This document shows positions 53,487-63,442 of a stretch of DNA of 64,000 bases, in pieces. The first letter of the stretch is position 1. Each line of letters opens with the position of its first letter. Position numbers and translations under genes: made by a program. This DNA comes from Streptomyces sp. NRRL S-31 (GTDB taxonomy: Bacteria; Actinomycetota; Actinomycetes; Streptomycetales; Streptomycetaceae), in contig NZ_JOCB01000015.1 of NCBI RefSeq assembly GCF_000718775.1, positions 41,370 through 105,369 on the forward strand, read 5' to 3'. The notes under the pieces were generated by a model, which had not been told where the DNA came from, ran no database searches, and was given only the letters and a program-made list of their open reading frames with translations.

Positions 53487-53517
53487 CGGGTGCCGGGGCG
53501 GCGGCCCCGGGCACCCG
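53487..53517 (+). terminator. Hairpin after malQ
   Basis: Imperfect GC hairpin: CGGGTGCC pairs with GGCACCCG and GGGG with CCCC across a short loop and one bulged base. Likely terminator. Confidence 0.45.
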
Positions 53518-53589
53518 CGGACCGGCCCCCGGGCGCCGGTAAGGCACCCCGGGCGCGCGGCCTCCGGCCCGGTTCGCTAACTTGAGACC

Positions 53590-53871
53590 GTGGACAAGAA
53601 GAACGCCCTGCGCGCCGGCGCCCTGGCCGCCGGTACGACGCTGATGATGCTGCTCATGTCGTCCCCCGCGCTCGCGCTGACCCGCGACGACGGCGACGAC
53701 CCCGGCACGGGCCTGAGCGTCATCGAGACGCTGGGCCTGTACGTCGTTGCCCCGGTGGTCCTGTTCCTGGTGATCGCCGGCCTGGTCATGGTGCTGGACA
53801 GGTCCCGGGCCAAGAAGGACACCACCTCGTCCAACATCAACGTCAGGTCCGACGCCCAGGCCAAGGCCTGA
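53590..53871 (+). CDS. Small double-spanning membrane protein
   Basis: A 93-residue protein starting at GTG 53590. Residues 1-29 form a signal-like first helix (AGALAAGTTLMMLLMSSPALA), and residues 46-68 a second helix (LGLYVVAPVVLFLVIAGLVMVLD). A charged, Lys/Asp/Asn-rich tail follows (RSRAKKDTTSSNINVRSDAQ). No function can be assigned. It is monocistronic after malQ. Confidence 0.72.
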   Translation: MDKKNALRAGALAAGTTLMMLLMSSPALALTRDDGDDPGTGLSVIETLGLYVVAPVVLFLVIAGLVMVLDRSRAKKDTTSSNINVRSDAQAKA

Positions 53872-53984
53872 CCGCGGAACCGGTCCGTTCGCCCGGGGCG
53901 CCGCTCCCGCCGTCGGTACGCGCGCACGCCGTACCCGGGCGGGGCCGGCGCCCGTGGTGTCTTTCGGTCTGATCCCGTCGGCGG

Positions 53985-54485
53985 CTATCCGGTCGTCGCG
54001 TCGAGCAGCTCGCGCAGCAGGCCGGCCAATTGGCCGGCCTGTTCGGCGTCCAGGCCGGCCAGCGCGGCGCTCTCCTCCGCGAGACCGGCGCCCACCGCCT
54101 CGTCGATCAGCCGCAGCCCCTCCTCGGTGAGGGTCACCTGGAGGCCGCGCCGGTCGTGCGGGTCGGGGGAGCGGCGCAGCAGCCCGGCGCGCTCCAGCTT
54201 GTCCAGACGGCCGGTCATGCCGCCGGTGGTCAGCATGAGGGCGGCCGACAGCTCGCGCGGTGAGAGGGTGTGGGGTTCGCCGGAGCGGCGCAGGGTGGCG
54301 AGGACGTCGAACTCGCCGCGGGAGATGCCGTAGGGCCGGTACGCCTGCTCCATCCGGTCGCCCATCGCGCGCGCGAGCCGGAAGATCCGGCCGAAGACCT
54401 CCATCGCCCGGGTGTCCAGGTCGGGCCGTACCCGCGCCCACTGCTCGATGATCGTGTCCACGGCGTCCGCCGGCTGTGACTGCAT
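53985..54485 (-). CDS. MarR-family transcriptional regulator
   Basis: A 166-residue winged-helix repressor. The wHTH spans about residues 55-110 (GISRGEFDVLATLRRSG, SPRELSAALMLTTGGMTGRLDKLERAGLLRRSPDPHDRRGLQV); the DPHDRRG wing motif is diagnostic. N- and C-terminal helices form the dimer interface. It is divergent from the EamA transporter gene, with a 30-base palindrome between them. MarR repressors typically control the adjacent efflux gene and respond to small phenolic ligands. Confidence 0.92.
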   Translation of the reverse strand: MQSQPADAVDTIIEQWARVRPDLDTRAMEVFGRIFRLARAMGDRMEQAYRPYGISRGEFDVLATLRRSGEPHTLSPRELSAALMLTTGGMTGRLDKLERAGLLRRSPDPHDRRGLQVTLTEEGLRLIDEAVGAGLAEESAALAGLDAEQAGQLAGLLRELLDATTG

Positions 54486-54545
54486 GCGCCGAGTATCGGC
54501 CGAGATCCGCTTGCCCGCAAGAAAGTCACCCCCAAGCCTCTTGCG

Positions 54546-54575
54546 GACAAGTAGCTTAGAGCTAAGCTACTTGTC
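54546..54575. promoter_or_regulatory. 30-bp palindromic MarR operator
   Basis: GACAAGTAGCTTAG and its exact complement CTAAGCTACTTGTC flank a central AG: 14-base perfect arms, AT-rich for this genome, in the divergent promoter of the MarR and EamA genes. Each half contains TAGCTTAG-like MarR-type sites. Confidence 0.88.
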
Positions 54576-54633
54576 ATCGACCTAGCTGTAAGCGGTCCAA
54601 TCCGAGCGATCTCGACCCCCTGGAAGGTGCCCC

Positions 54634-55602
54634 ATGGCCGGCCGTTCCGCAGGCGCGACCCCCGCCGCCGTCATCGCCGTCACCGCGCTCGCTCCGGTCT
54701 CCTGGGGCACCACCTACGCCGTCACCAGCGAGTTCCTGCCACCGGACCGCCCCCTTTTCACCGCCCTGCTGCGGGCCCTGCCCGCCGGCCTGCTGCTGCT
54801 CGCCGCCACCCGGGTACTGCCACGCGGCCTCTGGTGGGCCAAGGCGGCCGTCCTCGGGGCGCTGAACATCGGCGCGTTCTTCCCGCTGCTGTTCGTCGCG
54901 GCGTACCGGCTGCCCGGCGGGATGGCCGCGGTCGTCGGCTCGGCCGGACCCCTCTTCGTCGTCGGCCTCTCCCTGCCGCTCCTCGGCCGGCGGCCGGCCG
55001 TACGCACCCTCCTCACCGGGCTGGCCGCCGCCTGCGGCGTCAGCCTCGTCGTACTGAAGGGAGCCGGCGCGCTCGACCCCGTCGGCGTCCTCGCGGCCCT
55101 CGCCTCCACCGCCGCCATGGCCGCCGGCACCGTGCTCACCGAGCGCTGGGGCCGCCCCGCCGGGGTGGGCCCGCTGGCGCTCACCGGCTGGCAGCTCACC
55201 GCCGGCGGCCTGCTCATCGCCCCGCTCGCGCTCCTCGTCGAGGGCGCCCCGCCCGCCCTCGACGCCCCCGCCGTCGGCGGCTACCTCTACCTCGCCCTGG
55301 CCAACACGGCCGTCGCCTACTGGCTGTGGTTCCGCGGCATCGGCCGGCTCACCGCCACCCAGGCCGGCTTCCTCGGCCCGCTGTCCCCGCTGACCGCGGC
55401 GGTCGTCGGCTGGGCGGCCCTCGGCCAGGCGCTCACACCGGTCCAGACCGCGGGCATGGCGCTGGCGTTCGGCGCGACGCTGGCGGGGCAGCTCGGCGGC
55501 GGGCGAGAACCGTTCCCCGGACGGAACCGGCGGCGGCCGGGCGATCACGCTCCGACGCCGCCCGAGATGCCGACTCACCGCGGGCCGGTTAGCGTGAAAT
55601 AA
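54634..55602 (+). CDS. EamA/DMT-family transporter
   Basis: A 322-residue membrane protein with ten predicted helices arranged as two EamA repeats. The first contains APVSWGTTYAVTSEFLPPDRPLFTALLRALPAGLLLL, the second NTAVAYWLWFRGIGRLTATQAGFLGPLSPLTAAVVGW. GGAAGG precedes ATG 54634. It exports small metabolites; the substrate is unknown. Regulation by the divergent MarR through the palindrome is likely. Confidence 0.92.
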   Translation: MAGRSAGATPAAVIAVTALAPVSWGTTYAVTSEFLPPDRPLFTALLRALPAGLLLLAATRVLPRGLWWAKAAVLGALNIGAFFPLLFVAAYRLPGGMAAVVGSAGPLFVVGLSLPLLGRRPAVRTLLTGLAAACGVSLVVLKGAGALDPVGVLAALASTAAMAAGTVLTERWGRPAGVGPLALTGWQLTAGGLLIAPLALLVEGAPPALDAPAVGGYLYLALANTAVAYWLWFRGIGRLTATQAGFLGPLSPLTAAVVGWAALGQALTPVQTAGMALAFGATLAGQLGGGREPFPGRNRRRPGDHAPTPPEMPTHRGPVSVK

Positions 55603-55747
55603 AAAGGCGTCGATCAGGGGTGTGTCCGCGTGTCCGCGCTCGTCCCTCGCGGTAGCACCTGTGACCGCGCCCTGCCACGTTCGCACCGCGGCCGCGGCCA
55701 TCGTCCCCGGGACCGGAACCCCGCCGGGGCGTGGAAGGAAGGTAGCC

Positions 55748-56068
55748 ATGACAGCACGTAGCGCGCGGCGTCTCTTCGCGGTATCCGCCGCCGGCGTCCT
55801 CCTGGCGGGTGGTGCCGCGATCGGTACGGCGGGTACGGCCTCGGCGGCCGCCCCGCACCAGGTCACGACCGACCGCGGCTGCTTCGACCGCGGCTTCGGG
55901 AACGACTGCTTCGGCAACGGGTTCCACAACGGCTTCCGCGACGGCTTCTTCGACAACGGCGGCTTCCGCGACGGCTTCTTCGACAACGGCGGCTTCCGCG
56001 ACGGCTTCTTCGGCCCGGGCTTCGTCCCCGGCTTCGGCGGGGGCGTCACGGTGGTGGTCGTCAACTGA
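55748..56068 (+). CDS. Phe/Gly-rich secreted peptide (paralogue 1)
   Basis: A 106-residue protein. GGAAGGAAGG precedes ATG 55748. Signal peptide residues 1-33 (MTARSARRLFAVSAAGVLLA). The mature part starts AAPHQVTTDRGCFDRGFGNDCFGNG, has two Cys and then three tandem decapeptides GFRDGFFDNG, and ends VTVVVVN, a hydrophobic strand. The Phe-Gly-Asp-Asn composition suggests a repetitive surface or amyloid-like peptide. It shares signal peptide, ribosome leader, VTTxRGC motif and hydrophobic C-terminus with the gene at 60391-60630. Confidence 0.75.
   Translation: MTARSARRLFAVSAAGVLLAGGAAIGTAGTASAAAPHQVTTDRGCFDRGFGNDCFGNGFHNGFRDGFFDNGGFRDGFFDNGGFRDGFFGPGFVPGFGGGVTVVVVN
55931..56020 (+). repeat. 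30-bp in-frame tandem repeat
   Basis: Three units of 30 bases (GGCTTCCGCGACGGCTTCTT...) encoding GFRDGFFDNG; the third ends differently. It lies in the mature region of the secreted peptide gene. Confidence 0.9.
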
Positions 56069-56101
56069 GAGCCGACCCGGTCCCGAACCGCTGAACCTGA
56101 C

Positions 56102-56139
56102 GCCGATGCCGGACGGGCCCCAGCCCGTCCGGCATCGGC
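56102..56139. terminator. Bidirectional terminator
   Basis: Sixteen-base perfect arms (GCCGATGCCGGACGGG and complement) with a six-base loop, between convergent genes. Confidence 0.88.
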
Positions 56140-56160
56140 ATGGGCCCACTGCTGAACACC

Positions 56161-56939
56161 TCACTCCGGCGAGAACTCGTACTGAAGCTCGTAAAGGTGA
56201 CCTGCCTTGACCATGACGGTGGCTTCGACGGGCCGGTCGTCGTCGCTGTAGACCACGCGCAGAGTACGGAGCACCGGAAGGTCACTGGGCAGCCGCAACG
56301 CCTGATACTGCTCCTGTGTGGGGACGCGCGCGGAGACGCGGTCCACGCTCAAGCGAGGCGGCAGACCGAGTCCGGCGAGCAGGGCCGGGGTGCCTCCCTT
56401 GATCCTCCGCTTCTCCGTGAGAGCCGTCCCCCTGGCTATGGCCGCGGGGTAGTACGACTTGACCAGTTCGACCGGCTCTCCGTCGACGGACAGCATCTGG
56501 TGCCGTAGGAAGACCGTCTCGTCGTCAGCGATGCCCAGCGCCGCCGAGACGTCGGCGGGAGGCCTGACCTCGCTCACGTCCAGCAGGGTGCTGCGAGCCT
56601 CCGAGCCGAGCTTCCCGGCCTCGGTCAGCCAGCGGTAGGGCTGTCCCGGCTCGGCCGGCGCCATGTACGACGCGGGGCGCATGGTGCGCCGGCGATGCTC
56701 GCGGACGGTGACGGACGCTCCGGCCCGTCCGATCACGAGCCGCTCGTCCTTGAGGAGTTGAAGCGCCTTCTGGATGGTGGCATTGGAGGCGTCGAACCTC
56801 GCCTTGACCGAGCGGTGGAGGGCAGGGCGGCGCCGGGTGCCAGGTCGCCGCTCATGATGTCGTCCCGGAGGTCGGCGGCGATCCGCTCGTGCAAGGACCG
56901 CCGGTCCTCGGTGCCGCTGTCGGTGGTGGCCACGGTCAT
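56161..56939 (-). pseudogene. GntR-family regulator (HTH + UTRA), frameshifted
   Basis: The N-terminal GntR wHTH starts at ATG 56939 (LHERIAADLRDDIMSGDLAPG...LPST) and the UTRA effector-binding domain ends at 56161. Between them, at about 56806-56814, one base is missing: the N-terminal frame breaks as ...TARSRRGST, and the correct continuation VKARFDASNATIQKALQLLKDERLVIGRAGASV is in the next frame. Restored, it would be about 259 residues. The start overlaps the UTRA-only gene stop by 4 bases. Either a pseudogene or a base-call error. The HTH/UTRA regulator family responds to small sugars or phosphates. Confidence 0.75.
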
Positions 56940-57478
56940 CCGATCCGCATCTCGTAACGCAACCGCTGTCTGTGCGCCGGCATGACCATCATGTCGACTT
57001 GAATGGGCCGGTCGCCGCCGTCCAGCGTGACCCTGCTGAGCTTGAGGACCGGCTCGTCCGGCTCCAGGCGCAAAGCATCGCGCTCCTCCGCGCTGGGCAA
57101 GCGAGCGGTCACGTCCTCACGCACACGCCTGCCGACGTAGCCGAGTTCCGCGAGGAGGGTCACCGCTCCGCCAGGGATCTTGCCTCTCTCGGCGAGACGG
57201 GTTCCACGGGCGATCTCGGCGGGATAATACGTGTCCGTCAACTCGCAGGGTTCGTCGTCGAGCTGAATCACGCGCCGACGCACCACGACCGTCTCTCCCA
57301 CGGGCACCCCGAGGAGGGCGGCGACATCTTCCGGCGCGGGCACTTCACCGGCCCGCACGACGCGCTGGGTGCCCTTGCCGCCGTGCGCCGCGGCCTCGGC
57401 TCTCCAGGCGTCGGACTGCCCCTGCTCCGGTGGTGTCAGGTACGGCATCGAGGTGCTGACCCATGCGCTGTCGCTCAC
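56936..57478 (-). CDS. UTRA-domain protein without HTH
   Basis: A 180-residue protein related to the C-terminal part of GntR regulators (HutC/FarR type). AGGAGG precedes GTG 57478. It has the full UTRA fold: GTQRVVRAGEVPAPEDVAALLGVPVGETVVVRRRV, ELTDTYYPAEIARGT, LLAELGY, ALRLEPDEPVLKLSRV. No helix-turn-helix is present in it. It overlaps the GntR gene start, and the two proteins share the same UTRA layout, so this looks like a duplicated effector domain that may form heterodimers with or antagonise the full regulator. Confidence 0.85.
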   Translation of the reverse strand: MSDSAWVSTSMPYLTPPEQGQSDAWRAEAAAHGGKGTQRVVRAGEVPAPEDVAALLGVPVGETVVVRRRVIQLDDEPCELTDTYYPAEIARGTRLAERGKIPGGAVTLLAELGYVGRRVREDVTARLPSAEERDALRLEPDEPVLKLSRVTLDGGDRPIQVDMMVMPAHRQRLRYEMRIG

Positions 57479-57573
57479 GCTGTCCTCCTGTGTCGGTCGC
57501 CGACCTCGCCGTCCGGATCCCGCACGGCCGCGCCGCGTCCTCGCGGCCCCGCGCTGAAAAGCTGACGCAAGCG

Positions 57574-57607
57574 TAGGGGCGCCCGGTGCGGGCACCGGGC
57601 GCCCCTA
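57574..57607. terminator. Strong terminator after pepN
   Basis: Sixteen-base perfect arms (TAGGGGCGCCCGGTGC and complement) around a two-base centre, just after the pepN stop and between two genes on the same strand. Confidence 0.88.
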
Positions 57608-57622
57608 TCGCCGTATCCGGGG

Positions 57623-60202
57623 CTACTCGGCGGAGCCCGCCGCGTCCGCCGCCTGGGCCCTCAGGGCCCGCTCGACGCCCGCGCGGGACTCCGAGACCAG
57701 GCGGCGCAGGGCCGCGTTCGGGTCGGCCGAGGACAGCCAGGCGTCGGTCTTCGCCAGGGTGTCCCGCGAGACCTGCACGGCCGGGTACAGGCCGACCGCG
57801 ACCTGCTGGGCGATCTCGTGCGAGCGCGTCTCCCAGATGCCCTTGACGACCTCGAAGTACTTGTCCGTGTAGGGCGCCAGCAGCTCCCGCTGGTCCGTCT
57901 GCACGAAGCCGCCGATCACGGCCTCCTGCACGGCGTTCGGCAACTGGCCGGAGTCGATGACCGAGGCCCACGCCTCCGCCTTCGCCTCCGCCGTCGGACG
58001 GGCCGCGCGGGCGGTCGCCGCGTGCCGCTCACCGGCCGCCGTCCGGTCCCGCTCGTACTCGCCGGCGATCTCCGCCTCGTCGAAGCGGCCCACCGCCGCG
58101 AGCCGCTCAACGAACGCCCAGCGCAGCTCGGTGTCGACGGCCAGGCCCTCGATGGTCTGCGTGCCGTCCAGCAGCGCCTCCAGCAGGTCCAGCTGCTCGG
58201 GGGTGCGCGCGGTCGCCGCGAACGCCCGGGCCCAGGCCAGCTGGTGGTCGCCGCCCGCCTCGGCCGCCCGCAGGTGGGCCAGCGTGGCGTCGGTCCACCG
58301 GGTCAGCAGCGGCTCGCGGGCGGCCGGGTCGGCGTACAGATCGATGGCCAGCTTGACCTGCCGGTGCAGGGACTGCACCACACCGATGTCCGACTCCTTG
58401 CCGATGCCGGACAGGACCAGGGAGAGGTAGTCGCGGGTGGCCAGCTCCGCGTCCCGCGTCATGTCCCAGGCCGACGCCCAGCACAGGGCGCGCGGCAGGG
58501 ACTCGGCGAAGTCGCCCAGGTGCTCGGTGACCACCTTCAGCGAGTCCTCGTCCAGGCGGACCTTCGCGTACGACAGGTCGTCGTCGTTGAGCAGGATCAC
58601 GGCCGGGCGGCGCCTGCCGGTCAGCTGCGGCACGGCGGTCAGTTCGCCGTCGACGTCCAGCTCGATCCGGTCGGTGCGCACCAGCTTGCCGGAGCCGGCG
58701 TCCAGGTCGTACAGGCCGATCGCGACGCGGTGCGGGCGCAGCGTCGGCTCGCCCTGGGCGCCGGCGGGCAGCGCCGGGGCCTCCTGGCGGACGGCGAAGG
58801 AGGTGATGACCCCCTCGGCGTCCGTCTCCACCTGCGGGCGCAGGACGTTGATGCCGGCCGTCTCCAGCCACTTCTTCGACCAGGTCTTCAGGTCCCGGCC
58901 GGAGGTCTCCTCCAGCGCGCCCAGCAGGTCGGACAGGCGGGTGTTGCCGAACGCGTGCCGCTTGAAGTACGCCTGCACGCCCTGGAAGAACTCGTCCTCG
59001 CCGACGTACGCCACGAGCTGCTTGAGCACGCTCGCGCCCTTGGCGTAGGTGATGCCGTCGAAGTTGACGAGCACGTCGTCCAGGTCGCGGATGTCCGCCA
59101 TGATCGGGTGCGTGGACGGCAGCTGGTCCTGCCGGTACGCCCAGGTCTTCATCGAGTTGGCGAACGTGGTCCACGAGTGCGGCCACTTCGAGCCGGGCGC
59201 GGCGGCCTGGCAGGCGATGGAGGTGTAGGTGGCGAACGACTCGTTCAGCCACAGGTCGTTCCACCACTCCATGGTGACCAGGTCGCCGAACCACATGTGG
59301 GCCAGCTCGTGCAGGATGGTCTCCGCCCGCACCTCGTACGCCGCGTCGGTGACCTTGGACCGGAAGACGTACTGGTCGCGGATGGTCACCGCGCCCGCGT
59401 TCTCCATCGCGCCCGCGTTGAACTCGGGCACGAACAGCTGGTCGTACTTGGCGAAGGGGTAGGCGTAGTCGAACTTCTCCTGGAACCAGTCGAAGCCCTG
59501 CCGGGTCACCTCGAAGATCGCGTCCGAGTCCAGGAACTCCGCCAGCGAGGGCCGGCAGTAGATGCCGAGCGGCACGGACTGCCCGTCCTTCTCGTACACG
59601 CTGTGCACCGAGTGGTACGGGCCGACGATCAGCGCGGTGACGTACGTCGAGATCCGCGGGGTCGGCTCGAAGGACCAGACGTTGTCCTTCGCCTCCGGCG
59701 TCGGCGAGTTGGAGATGACGGTCCAGCCCTCGGGCGCGCGCACGGTGAACTGGAAGGTGGCCTTCAGGTCCGGCTGCTCGAAGGAGGCGAAGACGCGGCG
59801 GGCGTCCGGCACCTCGAACTGCGTGTACAGGTACGCCTGCTCGTCCACCGGGTCGACGAAGCGGTGCAGGCCCTCACCGGTGTTGGTGTACGCGCAGTCC
59901 GCGACGACCCGCAGGACGTTGCGGCCCTCCAGCAGTCCGGGCAGCGCGATCCGGGAGTCCTCGAACAGCTCGGCCGGGTCCAGGTGGTCACCGTTGAGGA
60001 CCACCTCGTGGACGGCCGGGGCCACCAGGTCGATGAAGGAATCGGTGCCGCCGCGGGCCACGTCGAAGCGCACCGTGGTCACGGACCGGTAGGTACCGCC
60101 CTCTTGCGCGCCGGAGAGGTCGAGATCGATCTCGTACGAGTCAACAGTGAGCAGCTCGGCCCGCGCTTGCGCCTCTTCGCGAGTCAGGTTTGTGCCAGGC
60201 AC
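57623..60202 (-). CDS. pepN: Aminopeptidase N
   Basis: An 859-residue M1 metallopeptidase that removes N-terminal amino acids from peptides. The exopeptidase motif GAMENAG lies near residue 262 and the zinc site HELAHMWFGDLVTMEWWNDLWLNE near 297, with the second Glu in the latter. The C-terminal ERAP-like helical domain runs to the end. Length matches actinobacterial PepN (about 855-870). ATG 60202. It is monocistronic, and the terminator at 57574 follows. Confidence 0.96.
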   Translation of the reverse strand: MPGTNLTREEAQARAELLTVDSYEIDLDLSGAQEGGTYRSVTTVRFDVARGGTDSFIDLVAPAVHEVVLNGDHLDPAELFEDSRIALPGLLEGRNVLRVVADCAYTNTGEGLHRFVDPVDEQAYLYTQFEVPDARRVFASFEQPDLKATFQFTVRAPEGWTVISNSPTPEAKDNVWSFEPTPRISTYVTALIVGPYHSVHSVYEKDGQSVPLGIYCRPSLAEFLDSDAIFEVTRQGFDWFQEKFDYAYPFAKYDQLFVPEFNAGAMENAGAVTIRDQYVFRSKVTDAAYEVRAETILHELAHMWFGDLVTMEWWNDLWLNESFATYTSIACQAAAPGSKWPHSWTTFANSMKTWAYRQDQLPSTHPIMADIRDLDDVLVNFDGITYAKGASVLKQLVAYVGEDEFFQGVQAYFKRHAFGNTRLSDLLGALEETSGRDLKTWSKKWLETAGINVLRPQVETDAEGVITSFAVRQEAPALPAGAQGEPTLRPHRVAIGLYDLDAGSGKLVRTDRIELDVDGELTAVPQLTGRRRPAVILLNDDDLSYAKVRLDEDSLKVVTEHLGDFAESLPRALCWASAWDMTRDAELATRDYLSLVLSGIGKESDIGVVQSLHRQVKLAIDLYADPAAREPLLTRWTDATLAHLRAAEAGGDHQLAWARAFAATARTPEQLDLLEALLDGTQTIEGLAVDTELRWAFVERLAAVGRFDEAEIAGEYERDRTAAGERHAATARAARPTAEAKAEAWASVIDSGQLPNAVQEAVIGGFVQTDQRELLAPYTDKYFEVVKGIWETRSHEIAQQVAVGLYPAVQVSRDTLAKTDAWLSSADPNAALRRLVSESRAGVERALRAQAADAAGSAE

Positions 60203-60390
60203 GCGGTCATCTCCTCGTTATGTGTCGGTTGCGCCATCCTTCCATGGGATCCACACGGAACGCGATGTCCGGGGTGCGCGGGCCGCGGGCGCGGACCGCG
60301 CACCGGGACAGACCGAGGCCGGACGGGCCGCGGGGCCCGTCCGGCCGGGGCGTGGCGGACTCGGTCGTACCCGGTGGTCCGCGGTGGCGG

Positions 60391-60630
60391 TCAGCGCACC
60401 ACGATCACCACGACACCGGTGCCGCCGAAGCCGCTGCGGAAGCCGTTGCCGAAGAAGTCGTTGCGGAAGCCGCCGCAGCCGCCCCACCAGCCGCCGCAAC
60501 CGCGGTTGGTGGTGACCTGGTCCACGGTGGCTGCGGAAGCCGTGCCCGCCGTGCTGATCGCGGCGCCGGTGGCCAGGAGGACACCGGCCGCGGATGCCGC
60601 GAAGAGACGCCTCACGCGTTGTGCTTTCAT
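60391..60630 (-). CDS. Phe/Gly-rich secreted peptide (paralogue 2)
   Basis: A 79-residue protein, paralogue of the gene at 55748. Signal peptide residues 1-33 (MKAQRVRRLFAASAAGVLLA). The mature part begins ATVDQVTTNRGCGGWWGGCGGFRNDFFGNGFRSGFGG and ends VVVIVVR. It has two Cys spaced differently from its paralogue and fewer repeats. The leader GTGGAAGGAAGGTAG is almost identical to that of the paralogue. It lies upstream of pepN on the same strand, 188 bases away. Confidence 0.75.
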   Translation of the reverse strand: MKAQRVRRLFAASAAGVLLATGAAISTAGTASAATVDQVTTNRGCGGWWGGCGGFRNDFFGNGFRSGFGGTGVVVIVVR

Positions 60631-61229
60631 GGGCCTACCTTCCTTCCACGCCCTCGTGGCGGTTTCCGGTACGGGGGCGAAGGCCGCTACCGCGGTGCGA
60701 ACGGGCACGGCGCGGTAGGTGGTGTCGCGAGGGGCCGGGGCACGGCCCGCGGCGGCCCTCGCGCTGCGCGCCCCGGTGGCCGGGACGCTCGCTGCCGGCG
60801 GACACACCGTCCGATCACGGGCCGCCTCCAACACGCTAACGGCCCAGCGATGTCTCGGCATCTCGGCAACGGGCGCACGGGGAGCGGCGAGCGGGGGGTC
60901 CGCCGGGGCGGAGCGGGAGCGGAGCGGGGGCGCGGGGATGGTGAGCGGGGGTCCCGCGGGCCCCGAAATCCGCGAGCCCGCAGGCTCGAAACCCGCAAGC
61001 CGCGAACCGTCGGACCGTCTCCGTCTCCCGCAGCCGGACCAGGCCCGGCACGGAGTCCGGCAGGCCGTCCACGGGGACGTACGTGAGTCCTCGCGGTGGT
61101 GCTGGGCAGTCGTGGGGCGGCTCAGCGGGCACGCCGAGCACCGAGGCCACCGCGATCCCACCGAGGACGAGGGCGGTGGCCCGCCCGGCGGACGGCCCGT
61201 GCAGCCGGCCCCCGCCGCCGGCCCCGCGG
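60631..61229. other. Non-coding stretch with an inverted MFS-like fragment
   Basis: About 600 bases without a gene I can support. From 60850 to 61020 it is Arg/Pro-coding-like GC repeats without good start sites. On the minus strand at about 61135-61196 the translation RATALVLGGIAVASVLGVPA resembles the TM4 region of MFS transporters and may be an inverted fragment of the remnant that follows. Confidence 0.45.
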
Positions 61230-61518
61230 CCGTGCCGGGCGCGCTGCTGCTGGTGCGGGGACTGGCCTACGGCGGTGTGTCCGTGTCCGCCCAGCGAGCC
61301 GGCGAGCCCTGTCGGCCGCCGCGCCCGCGGCCCCGGAGGCCGTGTCCGCCCTGTTCGCCGGGGTGTTCGACGCCGCCATCGCGCTCGGCGTGCCGGCCGG
61401 CGGGCGGCTGGCGGACGGACCGGGCCCGGCCGCCGTCCTGGTCACGGGCGCGCCGCTCGCACCGCTCGCGCCGCTCGCGGCGGCCGTGGACACGGCGGGG
61501 GCGGCCACGCGACCGTGA
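61230..61518 (+). pseudogene. C-terminal remnant of an MFS transporter
   Basis: ALLLVRGLAYGGVSVSAQ in one frame is followed, after a frameshift near 61290, by RALSAAAPAAPEAVSALFAG and then VFDAAIALGVPAGGRLADG in another, ending at 61518. This matches the last two membrane helices of MFS drug exporters (A-A-P-x-x-x-E-x-x-S-A-L-F-x-x-x-F-x-x-x-I-A-L-G). No upstream start, so it is a decayed gene end. Confidence 0.55.
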
Positions 61519-61542
61519 CCGCCCCCGTGCCGTGCGCGTGGC

Positions 61543-62892
<1,350 letters not shown>

Positions 62893-63441
62893 GTGCTGCG
62901 CGGAAAGGCGCGCCGCGACCAGGGACCGTCCGCCGCCGGTACGGACCGGCCCGGCGACGATCCGCTGGACGCGGCGCAGGAACGGCGGGTGCGGGCGGTG
63001 CTCGCCCTCGGCGGGGTGCCGCAGGCGGACCTGCCGGACGGGGTGCAGCAGGTACGGCTGCGGCTGCTGGAGCGGGCCGCGAGCGGTCGCGAGGCGCCGC
63101 GGGACGTGTCGGCGTGGGCCGCGGTGGTCGCCTCCAACCTGGCCATGGACTGGCACCGGGCCAAGCGGCGCCGGGAACGGCTGGGGGAGCGGCTGGCCGC
63201 GCTACGCGAGCCCGCGCACCCCTCCGGCGAGGAGACCAGCCTGCTCTCCCTCGCCGTCGCCCGGGGCCTGGACGCCTTGCCGGCCGCCCAGCGGCAGGTG
63301 GTCGTGCTGCGCTTCTTCGCCGACCTGCCGGTGCGGGGGATCGCCGAGGAGCTGGGCATTCCGGAGGGCACGGTCAAGAGCAGGCTGCACACGGCGGTCC
63401 GCGCGCTGCGCGACCGGCTGCACGAGGACGAGGTGGTGTGA
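62893..63441 (+). CDS. Sigma-70-family RNA polymerase sigma factor
   Basis: A 182-residue ECF-like sigma factor. GTG 62893 follows AGGGGG; GTG 62878 is possible. Region 2 is short (QERRVRAVLALGGVPQADLPD, DVSAWAAVVASNLAMDWHR), and region 4 is clear (LDALPAAQRQVVVLRFFADLPVRGIAEELGIPEGTVKSRLHTAVRALRDRL). It matches the SCO2639-type sigma factor as I recall. The next gene starts 1 base after its stop, typical for a sigma/anti-sigma pair. Confidence 0.88.
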   Translation: MLRGKARRDQGPSAAGTDRPGDDPLDAAQERRVRAVLALGGVPQADLPDGVQQVRLRLLERAASGREAPRDVSAWAAVVASNLAMDWHRAKRRRERLGERLAALREPAHPSGEETSLLSLAVARGLDALPAAQRQVVVLRFFADLPVRGIAEELGIPEGTVKSRLHTAVRALRDRLHEDEVV

Positions 63442-63442
63442 C

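Noticed and set aside
57818..60718. 966-codon plus-strand frame opposite pepN
   Set aside because: PepN zinc-site and GAMEN motifs fix the minus strand; the other is a high-GC shadow.
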